Below are positions 1 to 9,140 of a stretch of DNA of 64,000 nucleotides, piece by piece (position 1 is the first letter of the stretch; every line of letters begins with the position of its first letter). Source of the stretch: Mucilaginibacter gracilis (lineage in GTDB: Bacteria > Bacteroidota > Bacteroidia > Sphingobacteriales > Sphingobacteriaceae); the NCBI RefSeq assembly GCF_003633615.1, contig NZ_RBKU01000001.1:5394001-5458000 (forward strand). The letters are read 5' to 3'. The translations under genes were made by a program, and so were the position numbers. The notes under the pieces were generated by a model. The model searched no databases. It saw nothing but the letters and a program-made list of their open reading frames with translations, and had not been told where the DNA came from.

Positions 1-2
1 TC

Positions 3-782
3 GACCTGACCAGCCGCCTGAACGTCATGGGCAGTTTGCGTTATGATGATTACGTGGATAACGGTAGCGCTAATTACAAACAAGGGTCCTTATCACCTAA
101 GCTGGGTATCGTTTATCAATTGGTTAAAAGCCATGTATCGCTGTTCGGTAATTACATGAACGGCTTTAATAATGTGAGTGGCTTTGACCAGAATGGTAAC
201 GCTTTTAAACCGCAACACGCCAACCAATGGGAAGGTGGTGTTAAAGCGGAATATTTAGACGGCAGATTGACTTCTACCGTTAGCTATTATGATATCAAGG
301 TGGAGAACATCCTGCGAAAAGATCCGGCCAACAGCGCCTTTTCAATTCAGGACGGCACCCAGCGCAGTAAAGGGCTGGAAGCGGAATTTATCGGCAATCC
401 CGTTAAGGGTTTAAACATTATCGCTGGTTATGGTTTGAATGACAGCCGTTATGTACAATCCAACCCGGATATCCAGGGTCACCGCCCGGCACTGGTGCCC
501 AACAATACGCTGAACTATTGGGTAAGCTATACGCTATATCAGGGGGCTGCTAAAGGTTTAGGTATCGGGGCTGGCGGAAATTACTACGGGCAGAATTTTT
601 TTGATGATGCCAATATTGTAAATATTGCTTCTGCTAATGTATTAGCCGCTTCTGTGTTTTACAACCAGCCGAAGTTCAGGATCTCGCTGAAAGCTGATAA
701 CCTGACCAATGAGAAATACTGGGTATCCTCCACGCCGCAAATGCCTGCCCGTGTACTTGGTTCACTGGAACTTAAATTTTAA
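3..782 (+). CDS. TonB-dependent receptor, C-terminal part (5' truncated by window)
   Basis: This is the C-terminal part of an outer-membrane TonB-dependent receptor. The frame is open from base 3, so the true start lies outside the window. The visible part is alternating beta-strand barrel sequence with receptor signatures: GVKAEYLDGRLTSTVSYYDI, RSKGLEAEF, a late LKADNLTNEKYW and a terminal aromatic residue (LELKF) as outer-membrane insertion signal. The style of the barrel and the PepSY-TM gene five bases downstream suggest a siderophore or other iron-chelate receptor, which is an inference. The two genes are probably co-transcribed. Substrate cannot be told from this fragment. Confidence 0.88.
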   Translation, partial: DLTSRLNVMGSLRYDDYVDNGSANYKQGSLSPKLGIVYQLVKSHVSLFGNYMNGFNNVSGFDQNGNAFKPQHANQWEGGVKAEYLDGRLTSTVSYYDIKVENILRKDPANSAFSIQDGTQRSKGLEAEFIGNPVKGLNIIAGYGLNDSRYVQSNPDIQGHRPALVPNNTLNYWVSYTLYQGAAKGLGIGAGGNYYGQNFFDDANIVNIASANVLAASVFYNQPKFRISLKADNLTNEKYWVSSTPQMPARVLGSLELKF

Positions 783-786
783 GATC

Positions 787-1959
787 ATGACAGCAAAAAA
801 GGTTATCGGATTTATCCATCTCTGGTTGGGATTGATCTCCGGCATTATTGTGGTGATCGTTAGCATCACCGGCTGTATCATCGTATTTGAAAAAGAGATC
901 CGCAGTGTAACCGAACCGTTTCAATATGTGCAAACCGGTAAGGTGCTTTTGCCGCCATCGCAATTGAAAAAGATAGTTGAAGAAAGGTTTAAAGGCAAAA
1001 ACGTCGGCACCATTACCTATAATGGGCCAGGCAGATCGGCAGTAGTCAACTATATGGGCATGAAAATGGGCTCGATGGCTACCAATATTTACGTCGATCC
1101 CTATAACGGCCAGATCTTAAAGATCAAGGTGATGAAGGATGATTTTTTCAGAATCATACTGCAAGGGCATTATTACCTATGGCTGCCAAAAGAAATCGGT
1201 AAAATTATTGTTCCCGCTGGCGTACTGATGTTCTTCTTCCTATTGATCACAGGTTTGATCTTGTGGTGGCCGAAAAGCAGGAAACAGGCTGGCCTGAGCT
1301 TCTCCATCCGCTGGGGGGCCAAATGGAAAAAGCTGAACTATGACCTGCATAACGTGTTGGGTTTTTATGCCATGCTCATTCTGCTCTGTATCTGCACTAC
1401 AGGCCTGGTCATGGGCTACAAATGGTTCGGCCAGGGTTTTTATTGGCTGACGAGCGGCGGGCACCAATTGAAAACCACAAAGAAACCCATGTCAAAAAAT
1501 CCTGTGCTAAGCGATTCGCTCAACAATAAGGCTGATCTTGTTTGGGCGGAATGCCTGGGAAGAAAACCATACGTCGAGGAAACCGCGTTTACATTTTATT
1601 ACCCTGAAAAAAAGAACGCGGCCTTTATGGTGTTTTATAACCCCAATAAGGATACCCATTACCTACGTGAGACCTGGTATTTTGACCAGTATAGTCTGAA
1701 ACCATTACAAGGCAAAGGCAGCGGCTTTGAAGCTGGTCTTTATGAAAAAGCGGGCTTGGGTGATAAGATCAAGCGCATGAACTATGATATTCATACCGGT
1801 GGAATTTTAGGTATATGGACTAAGGTGCTGGCTTTCATCGCCAGCCTGATCTCGGCGACACTGCCGGTCACCGGATTTTATGTCTGGTGGGGTAAACGTA
1901 GAAAGAAATCAAAAGCGACGAAAGCCGCAACCGTAGATAGGGAAATGTCCTTGGTGTAG
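787..1959 (+). CDS. PepSY-associated TM helix protein (iron-uptake reductase-like)
   Basis: An inner-membrane protein of about 390 residues of the PepSY-TM family, whose members are often found beside siderophore receptors and are thought to reduce or release iron. Four membrane segments are visible: about residues 8-32, 145-168, 190-215 and 350-375. Conserved histidines lie in YDLHNVLGFY and YDIHTGGILG at membrane edges, as is typical of this family. The ATG at 787 is chosen because it begins the family-like N terminus MTAKKVIGFIHLWLGLISG; an upstream in-frame start would overlap the receptor. The gene follows the receptor by four bases, so iron-chelate uptake is its likely context. Confidence 0.85.
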   Translation: MTAKKVIGFIHLWLGLISGIIVVIVSITGCIIVFEKEIRSVTEPFQYVQTGKVLLPPSQLKKIVEERFKGKNVGTITYNGPGRSAVVNYMGMKMGSMATNIYVDPYNGQILKIKVMKDDFFRIILQGHYYLWLPKEIGKIIVPAGVLMFFFLLITGLILWWPKSRKQAGLSFSIRWGAKWKKLNYDLHNVLGFYAMLILLCICTTGLVMGYKWFGQGFYWLTSGGHQLKTTKKPMSKNPVLSDSLNNKADLVWAECLGRKPYVEETAFTFYYPEKKNAAFMVFYNPNKDTHYLRETWYFDQYSLKPLQGKGSGFEAGLYEKAGLGDKIKRMNYDIHTGGILGIWTKVLAFIASLISATLPVTGFYVWWGKRRKKSKATKAATVDREMSLV

Positions 1960-2050
1960 GCTACGAAAAAATTGGCCGGGATGAAACCTGACCGAAGAAA
2001 ATGAAATAATGAGCTTGTTGGTTCAGTAACTATAAAATGTAAAAACATTT

Positions 2051-3604
2051 ATGAAAACAATTTTTAAAATTACAACCCTCATATTGGTATGCTTTAGTAT
2101 CCCCGCATTGGCCCAATCAGGGAAAATACAGGGTGCCGTTACCACATCGGCGGGAGAAGGCATTAATAAAACAACCGTTAAGCTGTTGAATACCAACTAT
2201 GGTAGCTTAACTGACAACCAGGGGAAATATAGCATAAGCAATTTAACAGCCGGTAGTTATACTATAAGCGTTTCTGCCGTAGGCTATGCTTCCCAACTTA
2301 AGTCTTTGGAACTGAGTAAAGGCCAGACACTGGTCATCGATTTTAAACTTGCGGAAAGCAACCAGCAACTCAATGAGGTGACGGTATCATCCGAAAAACG
2401 CCAGGAGGCTATACAGAAAATCCCGGCGGCGATCACCGCCTTAGATGCTAAACAAATTAAGGAGTATCGGTTATGGGATATCACCAACCTCACCGCCATT
2501 GCCCCGAGTTTATTTGTGGTGGAACATGGCAACAGCACCAGCTCCAATTTCTTCAACATACGCGGGGTGATGGGGTTTTCCAACGAGCAGGCGGTTGCTA
2601 CCTATGTAGATGGTGTTTACCAGTTCGATTACTTTTCCGCGCCGCCCTTGTTCAATGATGTGCAGAGTATCGAGATCCTGCGCGGGCCGCAGGGAACGCT
2701 GTACGGGCGTAACGCCTTTGGTGGTGTGGTGAACATTACCACTAAACAACCCGGTAATACACCTTCCGGTTATGCAGAAATGACCTTCGGTAATTACGGG
2801 CAGCAGCGGTATACGGTTAGCCTTTCAAAACCTATCATCAAAGACAAGCTGTTTGCCAGCGGTTCGTTTACTTATAATCACCGCGGCTCGATCTACTATA
2901 ATGAATTCACCAAAAGCGGTTTCGACCGCAGAGAGGATTATTCCGGCAACTTTAATTTACGGTACCTGCCGTCTAAACAATGGTCGCTTGCGCTTAACGT
3001 GAAAACCGAGAACGACAATGACCGGGGTAGTTTTCCCTGGGTAGGATCAATTGATGACGTATTTTCCAAGCCTTATCAGGTCAATACCAACAATACCAAT
3101 GTGGAACGGAGAAACAACTTCAATACCTCGCTGGCAGCCAATTACTATGGTAAGGATTTTAACTTCACTTCGGTATCATCTTACATTGATTGGCACGCCT
3201 GGTACGAGGGTAAAGGCGTAGACTACGATTTCAGTCCCCTGGACATACTCAGCACCGCGCCGGATAATCACCAGCATGTTTTCTCACAGGAAATACGTTT
3301 TGCCTCGCCATCGGCAAGCCAGAGCAAATTCAAATGGGTTGCGGGCGCGTATGGCTTTACACAAAATCTCTATACCTACTCGCCGGTCTATTATGGGCCC
3401 GACTATTTACAGCTCGATCCGACATCCGGTGCGCCATTTACCACCATCGGCAACAGCCATGGCAACAACAAAGGTTATGCATTCTTCGGACAGGCCACCT
3501 ATTCGCTAACTAACCAATTGGATTTCACCGCAGGCATACGTTACGATTACGGAAACGGAATAATTGGAGGGGACCCTTTGGGGAGGAAGCCGTTTATGCC
3601 GTAG
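2051..3604 (+). pseudogene. TonB-dependent receptor truncated in the barrel
   Basis: The N terminus is intact: a signal peptide (MKTIFKITTLILVCFSIPALAQS), a carboxypeptidase-regulatory-like domain (about residues 25-115), a plug domain (about 120-230, with VEILRGPQGTLYGRNAFGGVVNI) and the first part of the barrel. The frame ends at residue 517, just after GIRYDY, with a low-quality tail (GNGIIGGDPLGRKPFMP). Complete receptors of this class usually have about 750-800 residues, so roughly a third of the barrel is missing, including the last strand needed for outer-membrane assembly. The downstream 300 bp hold no continuation. Most likely a remnant left by a deletion or rearrangement. Confidence 0.8.
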
Positions 3605-3919
3605 TCTCTTGCAAACCCCACGACAGATCCGGGCTTGATTTTAGCTGCGCTTTTTACCCGTTTCGTTTAAAATATTCATTGATTAAATAAAAAAATGCCA
3701 TTGGAGCCGAAGGCGATACAAACCCTACTGTGTAGATTTTATCATGAAAATTGCTGCGGTCACCCCAAGTATTTTAACAGGTAACAAGAATGTCGAAATA
3801 GCTCCGGCGAAGTGAGAACCAAATAAATATATTTGTAGTCTTGAAAACGATCGTACGTAACTTAAACCAATCGTCATGCTTTGATTTGTAGAAATAAACC
3901 AAATTTAAACCACATCACT
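3605..3919. other. Intergenic stretch after the truncated receptor
   Basis: No convincing gene is seen. The sequence does not continue the receptor barrel in any frame, so the missing 3' part was lost and not merely frameshifted. A possible promoter for the next gene lies near 3825-3850 (AT-rich, with ATTTG), but it is weak. Confidence 0.4.
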
Positions 3920-4336
3920 ATGGATCGAATTGCCAGAATAGAAGAATTAAAAACGAAAATTGCGCCTTTAAACGAGAAGAAAGTTCTTCTTCAAATCAAG
4001 GCTCAATTAAATCAGCTAAAAGCCGAAGAAAGAATAGAATTAACCCGAACCAGTGAGGAATTGGCTGCGCTCGTTGGCGAGCTGAATGAAAAACGATATC
4101 GTTATTGGGTGACTTATCGGGGGCAATTGTTTGACTATGCATCAAATTCGCATTATTGGAGCGAACCGCGTATTGAGCAATTTTATTTTAATACTTTATG
4201 TGAGATAGATGCAATTACTATTGATTCTTCGTCGAGGGCTGGATTCAGTTCGTTGATTGATGAAATTAGCAATACACTTTACATCGTTCGATTTAATCAA
4301 TTTGAAATATTGAATATTAAACTTATTCGGATTTAG
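3920..4336 (+). CDS. Hypothetical protein, N-terminal coiled coil
   Basis: A small soluble protein of 138 residues that I do not recognise. The first 65 residues (MDRIARIEELKTKIAPLNEK onward) are charged and heptad-like, so probably a coiled coil. The rest is mixed (RYWVTYRGQLFDYASNSHYW). The ATG at 3920 is preferred over the in-frame ATG at 3881 because the intervening 13 codons look non-coding. It stands alone between the truncated receptor and the group II intron. No function can be assigned. Confidence 0.5.
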   Translation: MDRIARIEELKTKIAPLNEKKVLLQIKAQLNQLKAEERIELTRTSEELAALVGELNEKRYRYWVTYRGQLFDYASNSHYWSEPRIEQFYFNTLCEIDAITIDSSSRAGFSSLIDEISNTLYIVRFNQFEILNIKLIRI

Positions 4337-5010
4337 CACCCAATCAATTGCCTGTTAATGTAGGATGATGTAAATGGCACCAAAAATCGTAAATCAGACA
4401 ACTTGTTCGCGAGAGGGATAGCAGCGGCATGTGTGACTTGTTGTCCGTGAGTAAAGTAAGCGGACATTACAAAAATGTTCTTTGTAATAACTGATTATCT
4501 GGTGAATGGGAACACCATTCCATCTATTTGAACAGATGAAAACACTTTCCTCATTTATACAGGTGGCAACTGTATAGGTGCAGCAGGGAAGAAAGCAAGT
4601 ACGAGTGGAATCTGACACTCAATCCTTTGCGAGTGTAGAGGTATGCGTAGGCAACGAACCTATGTTTGAATCATCGTCACTGTCAACAAGCCTACTCAGA
4701 TTATTCAACTACGGTTGTAAGGCTTGCCCAAAATGGGAGCGATTACAGGATTGATGGTTATGTCGTCCATCAATCGTTCAAACAATTGTAATCCGGTGAA
4801 GAATAGGACGCTAACCCTTAGTCAATTAAGACCATACAGATAATCGGAACAAGGTAATCTTATTAAGGCTCTGCAGTAGCAGAGGGAAGCCATCCTTATG
4901 CCTTAATAAGAAGAGATTGGGTAAAAAGCAAATGCCTTTGGGAAAGCCAAAGGATAGGCAGACGTACCCACGACGTTAATGATAGATTTAGTAAGTAGCA
5001 ACTTAAGACG

Positions 5011-6687
5011 ATGAACACGGCAATACGACCGATGTATGAATGGAACACAATTAACTGGACGAAGGTTCAGCGTAATGTTTTCAAGCTGCAAAAACGGATT
5101 TATCAGGCAAGCATGCGCGGAGATATAATATCTATGCGCAAACTACAAAAACTGTTATTGAAATCTAATGCCGCCAAGCTATTGGCGGTTAGGAAAGTAA
5201 CACAGGACAATCAAGGCAAGAAAACAGCGGGTGTTGATGGTGTAAGAAAACTAACGCCGGTGCAGCGAATGAAACTTAGCAACCAAGACTTATTGGAAGC
5301 AAAGGTTAAACCAACTCGCCGAATATGGATTCCGAAACCAAACAGCGATGAAAAACGCCCTTTGGGCATACCCGTTATGAAAGACCGTGCTGCACAGGCA
5401 TTGGTTAAATTAGCCCTTGAATCCGAATGGGAAGCGAGGTTTGAACCCAATAGTTATGGGTTTAGGCCTGGTCGCTCAGTCCATGATGCTATTGAAGCAA
5501 TCTTTTTATCAATCAAAAGTAAGCCTAAGTATGTATTAGATGCCGATATCGAGAAATGCTTTGATAAAATCAGTCATGAAAAACTGTTAACAAAGTTAAA
5601 TACCATTCCCAGCCTAAGAAGATTGATTAGGGCTTGGTTAAAAGCCGGGGTGTTAGAGGATGATGTATTTAACCAGACTGAACAAGGCACGCCGCAAGGC
5701 GGTGTGATTTCTCCATTGTTGGCTAACATTGCTTTACACGGCATGGAACAAATCGTTAAAGAGAAATTCCCTGTTCGCGGCGGCCCAATACTTATTAGAT
5801 ATGCTGATGACTTCTTAGTCTTTCATAAAGATCTCGCGGTTATAAATCATTGTAAGGCAGCTATAGAATTATGGCTTGCAGATATTGATTTAAACCTGAA
5901 AGAGGAAAAGACGAGAATTGCACACACCTTACTACAGGATGAACATGGCAACCGGGGATTCGACTTTTTAGGTATGCACATTGGCCAATACAATGTTGGC
6001 AAAACGCATACAGGAAAAAGCAACTATGGGAAGCCTCTCGGCTTCAAAACTTTTATTAGGCCATCGAAAAAGTCTCAAAAGAAACAACATAAAGCCATAC
6101 AAAACATTGTACGTCGTAATCGTACAATCGAACAAGAACGCCTGATAGAACAACTTAATCCTGTCATAAGGGGATGGAGTAAATTTCATTCAACAGTTGT
6201 ATCAAAGAGGGTGTTTAGTAATATGTCACATAAGTTGTTTCAATCTTTGAGGCGATGGGCGAATCGAAGACACCCGAATAAGACCCAAACTTGGGTAAAC
6301 CGCAAGTACTGGCGATTGGAAACCGGTCGTTGGACATTTGCTGCTCGTAAAGGGAAGCCTCTTAGACTCTATAGTGAAACTCCAATCATTAGGCACGTCA
6401 AAGTTAAAGAGAACCGCTCACCATACGATGGTGACTGGTCTTATTGGGGAGCAAGGCTTGGTAGATACCCTACGTTATCAAACAGAAAAGCCATGCTTTT
6501 GAGGAAACAGAAAGGTCGATGTTCAATATGCAAATTACAGTTTACATTAGGCGATGATATGGATACCGACCATATTATTCCTTTGTATTTGGGAGGAAAA
6601 GATATATGGGCTAATGTGCAACTATTACATGCTCATTGTCATGTGACCAAAACGAGGAAAGACAGCTTGCTTCATATAAATGATTAA
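5011..6687 (+). CDS. ltrA: Group II intron reverse transcriptase/maturase with HNH endonuclease
   Basis: The intron-encoded protein has 558 residues. In order it has an RT domain (about 60-320, with the active site IRYADDFLVF near residue 268), a maturase X domain (about 340-440, PVIRGWSKFHS) and an HNH endonuclease near the C terminus (CSICKLQF, then DTDHIIPLYLGG and HAHCHVTKT, whose cysteines and histidines are intact). Length and domain order match complete mobile group II proteins. It promotes splicing of the intron RNA and its retrohoming into DNA. No frameshift or stop is seen, so the element may be active. Confidence 0.93.
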   Translation: MNTAIRPMYEWNTINWTKVQRNVFKLQKRIYQASMRGDIISMRKLQKLLLKSNAAKLLAVRKVTQDNQGKKTAGVDGVRKLTPVQRMKLSNQDLLEAKVKPTRRIWIPKPNSDEKRPLGIPVMKDRAAQALVKLALESEWEARFEPNSYGFRPGRSVHDAIEAIFLSIKSKPKYVLDADIEKCFDKISHEKLLTKLNTIPSLRRLIRAWLKAGVLEDDVFNQTEQGTPQGGVISPLLANIALHGMEQIVKEKFPVRGGPILIRYADDFLVFHKDLAVINHCKAAIELWLADIDLNLKEEKTRIAHTLLQDEHGNRGFDFLGMHIGQYNVGKTHTGKSNYGKPLGFKTFIRPSKKSQKKQHKAIQNIVRRNRTIEQERLIEQLNPVIRGWSKFHSTVVSKRVFSNMSHKLFQSLRRWANRRHPNKTQTWVNRKYWRLETGRWTFAARKGKPLRLYSETPIIRHVKVKENRSPYDGDWSYWGARLGRYPTLSNRKAMLLRKQKGRCSICKLQFTLGDDMDTDHIIPLYLGGKDIWANVQLLHAHCHVTKTRKDSLLHIND

Positions 6688-6695
6688 CGGACGAG

Positions 6696-6761
6696 GAGCC
6701 GTGTGAAGGGAAACTTTCATGCACGGTTCTGAAGACCAGCCGTAAAGGCGACTTTACGGCT
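6696..6761 (+). ncRNA. Group II intron domains V and VI
   Basis: Domain V is the 34-nt hairpin beginning GAGCCGTGTGAAGGG and ending ATGCACGGTTC; it holds the catalytic AGC (6697-6699). Domain VI is the 10-bp perfect stem that follows after eight bases. Together they mark the catalytic 3' end of the intron, directly after the maturase stop codon. Confidence 0.85.
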
Positions 6762-6770
6762 GAGTTTAAT

Positions 6771-7175
6771 CCTTCGAAGAAGATACAGCGGAAAGCCCGG
6801 CACGGAGTGCTTGCCATTATCTAACTGATGCCCGGTTGTACACTTGACAAAGCGGAACAGCATTGCTTATATTTACAATATAAGCGGGGCTTTTATTGTA
6901 TTTAAGGGCTATGGTGGATTAGTAAATTTTTTTTAAAAACTGTTCCGGATCAAACCGGGATTTAATGGTACGCCGGAAATGTTCCTGGCAATGGTAGAGA
7001 AGACGACTTTCGTTAAAGAAAATATAGGGTCTAATTGGAGATTCCAGTGCAACTGACTTAGAAGATGTGTAATTGGGCTGAATTAAAGATATAATAAGTG
7101 CTTAACCTTTAAAAGATTGACCTCTTTAAGTATCATGAAGATCATATTTTAACCGAATCGTTTTTCAGGTCAACT
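6771..7175. other. Intergenic region after the intron
   Basis: No supported gene. A 9-bp perfect inverted repeat (6865-6873 with 6877-6885, loop TAC) followed by GGGGCTTTTATT could be a terminator or a remnant of a mobile-element end. The remainder to the histidine kinase stop is AT-rich and shows nothing recognisable. Confidence 0.4.
6865..6895 (+). terminator. Possible intrinsic terminator hairpin
   Basis: GCTTATATT and AATATAAGC form a 9-bp stem with a 3-base loop, followed by GGGGCTTTTATT. The stem is AT-rich and the T-run is short and not directly adjacent, so the call is tentative. Confidence 0.3.
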
Positions 7176-8741
7176 TTATGGAATCAAAGGCAAATTAAAA
7201 CAAAAAGCACTACCTTTTCCAGGTTCACTTTTGACGTAAAAAGTCCCTTTATGTTTTTTTATGATCTCCGAAGCGATATATAAACCGAGTCCGACACCCT
7301 GATATTGTAAGGCTGTTTTACTGACCCGGTAAAAGCGCTGGAATAAATGCTCTATATCTTTCTTGTCGATTCCTATTCCAAAGTCCTCTACGCATACCGA
7401 TATGTGGCCATTATCCATCGATGCATGAACTATTACCTGGTGAGCATCCGGTGAGTATTTAATGGCATTAGTCAGTAGGTTGATCAATACCTGTTCGATC
7501 CGGTATTGGTCTCCGCCGTAAAAAAGATCAACGGAGTTTTGAAGAATTATCTCATGCTGAATAGAAGCCAATTCAACATTAGCAATACTATTGGTTAAAG
7601 TTAAAGCATCTGCAAAATAGAATGCGGCGATATTCAGATCAATTTGTCCGGAATTGATCTTGGTGACATCCAACAGGTCCGCGATCAGTTTTTCAAGTCG
7701 TTTGATGCTGTTGCTCGCATTGGAAAGAAAAGGATAAATCTTATCCGTTTTGTCTGTTTTTTTCTCCAGTAACTGATGAATGGCTTTAATATTCGTCAAT
7801 GGGGTTTTAAATTCATGACTTACCATGTTGAAAAATTCGTCTTTCTTAGCTTCGGCGACCGCTCTCCTGTCTTTTTCGAGTTTTTGAACCAGCAGTTCCC
7901 GGTTGGCGATAATAAGTTCAGCAGCACGTTTGCTTTTTTCTTCATCCTGATAGCCCAATTCTTTTAGCGCGATCAAGAGTTCAGCTGCGCGTTTTTCCTT
8001 TTCCTCGTCCTGGAAATCAAGTTCGATATTTGCAATGATGAGTTCCGCTGCACGTTTACCCTTTTCCTGATTTTGGAAAACCAATTCCTTATTGGCTATA
8101 ATTAACTCATTCGCCCGCTTTTCTTTTTCTTCATTTTGAAAAAGTAATTCTTTGTTGGCTACAATTAGTTCTGCAGCGCGTTTTTCCTTTTCAATATTCT
8201 GAAAGATCAGTTCCTTATTGGCAAGTATAAGTTCCGCAGCACGTTTTTCCTTTTCCTGATTTTGAAAAATCAGTTCAGTATTAGCCAGGATTAGCTCGGC
8301 AGCGCGTTTTTCACGCTCCCGATTTTGAAAATCCAATTGGCTATAGGCGATAACCAACTCGGCAGCACGTTTTTCCTTTTCTCCATTTTGAAAAATGAGT
8401 TCGATATTGGCCAGGATGAGCTCAGCATCGCGCTTTTCACGCTCCCGGTTCTGTACATCCAGTTGGCTGTAGGCGATAACCAGCTCGGCTGTACGTTTTT
8501 CCTTTTCTGCGTTTTGGAAATGGAGCTCCTTATTAGCAAGAATTAGTTCGGAAGCACGATCCGCTTTTTCTCTGATCTGAAAATCCAGTTCTTTATTGGC
8601 AATAGTCAGTTCTGCCGAGCGCTTCTGTTTTTCCTCATTCTGAAAATCCAGCTCTATATTCGCAAGGATCAGTTCTGCTTCAAATCTGGCCTTATCCTGG
8701 TTGGCAATGATTAATTGCTCCGCAATGTTGTTTGTATCCAT
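7176..8741 (-). CDS. Soluble histidine kinase with a long 21-residue-repeat coiled coil
   Basis: A 521-residue sensor kinase without membrane segments or signal peptide. Residues 1-300 are about 14 tandem copies of a 21-residue unit of the form KEKRAAELIIANKELxFQNxE. This is three heptads per unit and is expected to form a very long coiled coil. A HisKA domain follows (phospho-acceptor His in FFNMVSHEFKTPLTNIK), then a HATPase_c domain with N box (LINLLTNAIKYS), G1 (VEDFGIGI) and G2 (GVGLGLYIASEII). No PAS, GAF or receiver domain and no adjacent response regulator is present, so its signal and partner are unknown. It is a single gene flanked by long gaps. Confidence 0.9.
   Translation of the reverse strand: MDTNNIAEQLIIANQDKARFEAELILANIELDFQNEEKQKRSAELTIANKELDFQIREKADRASELILANKELHFQNAEKEKRTAELVIAYSQLDVQNREREKRDAELILANIELIFQNGEKEKRAAELVIAYSQLDFQNREREKRAAELILANTELIFQNQEKEKRAAELILANKELIFQNIEKEKRAAELIVANKELLFQNEEKEKRANELIIANKELVFQNQEKGKRAAELIIANIELDFQDEEKEKRAAELLIALKELGYQDEEKSKRAAELIIANRELLVQKLEKDRRAVAEAKKDEFFNMVSHEFKTPLTNIKAIHQLLEKKTDKTDKIYPFLSNASNSIKRLEKLIADLLDVTKINSGQIDLNIAAFYFADALTLTNSIANVELASIQHEIILQNSVDLFYGGDQYRIEQVLINLLTNAIKYSPDAHQVIVHASMDNGHISVCVEDFGIGIDKKDIEHLFQRFYRVSKTALQYQGVGLGLYIASEIIKKHKGTFYVKSEPGKGSAFCFNLPLIP
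7850..8690 (-). repeat. 63-bp tandem repeat array encoding the kinase coiled coil
   Basis: About 14 units of 63 bp (21 codons) in phase with the reading frame. Inner units are the most alike (repeated KEKRAAELI...ANKEL...FQN), while the outer ones have diverged (KADRASEL, KSKRAAEL). A two-unit super-repeat is also visible (AYSQLDxQNRE REKRxAELILAN occurs twice). This suggests growth by recombination between units. Confidence 0.88.
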
Positions 8742-9140
8742 AATGGCCGCCGACGCAGCTAACGATTATTAACGGTAAATAAAAATGCGGATTGTTAATT
8801 TACATTTACGTCAATAATCGCTCCATAGAATTTTGCGATCGGTGTTTTCCGGGTTTTAAATGGCAATTTCCGGTCATGCGTGAAAATTCGATTTGGTTAT
8901 ATGGCTGTCTTATAGATAAATGACTGGCCAGCGGTCAGTAACTTTTTTTTTGTCTAAGGAGTAAGGATGCCGGAAATTTCACTCGGTTTTTCTAAGAGGG
9001 AGTACCCGTGTACTTTAAAAAGACCGTTAAAAATTTTAGGTATACTTTTTGAAATGTTTAACCGATAATTACTAAGTGCGAAAAATGGTTTCTATTTTTC
9101 AGGGATATAATGGAATGCACTGTTGTGTTATATTGTTTTT
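8742..9140. other. Intergenic region between the kinase and GH130
   Basis: About 400 bp without a supported gene. It must hold the kinase promoter (minus strand), but no clear TAnnTTTG box with an upstream TTTG could be fixed. The part near 9000-9140 is AT-rich 3' sequence of the GH130 gene. The GTGTGAATnATGTAA element found elsewhere in the window is absent here. Confidence 0.4.

Larger units (their letters stand above)
4405..6770 (+). mobile_element. Group II intron with maturase ORF
   Basis: A retroelement of about 2.37 kb. The 3' side is well supported: a 34-nt domain V hairpin at 6696-6729 with the AGC catalytic triad and a GGAAAC-type terminal loop region, followed by a perfect 10-bp domain VI stem (6738-6747 with 6752-6761, loop GCGA) and an end near GTTTAAT at 6770. 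The 5' end is set at GTTCGCGAGAGGG near 4405 by analogy with group II starts and is less certain. The untranslated 600 bp before the ORF would fold as domains I-III, and the ORF lies in domain IV. The flanking sequences do not join into a recognisable gene, so the insertion looks intergenic. Confidence 0.85.
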
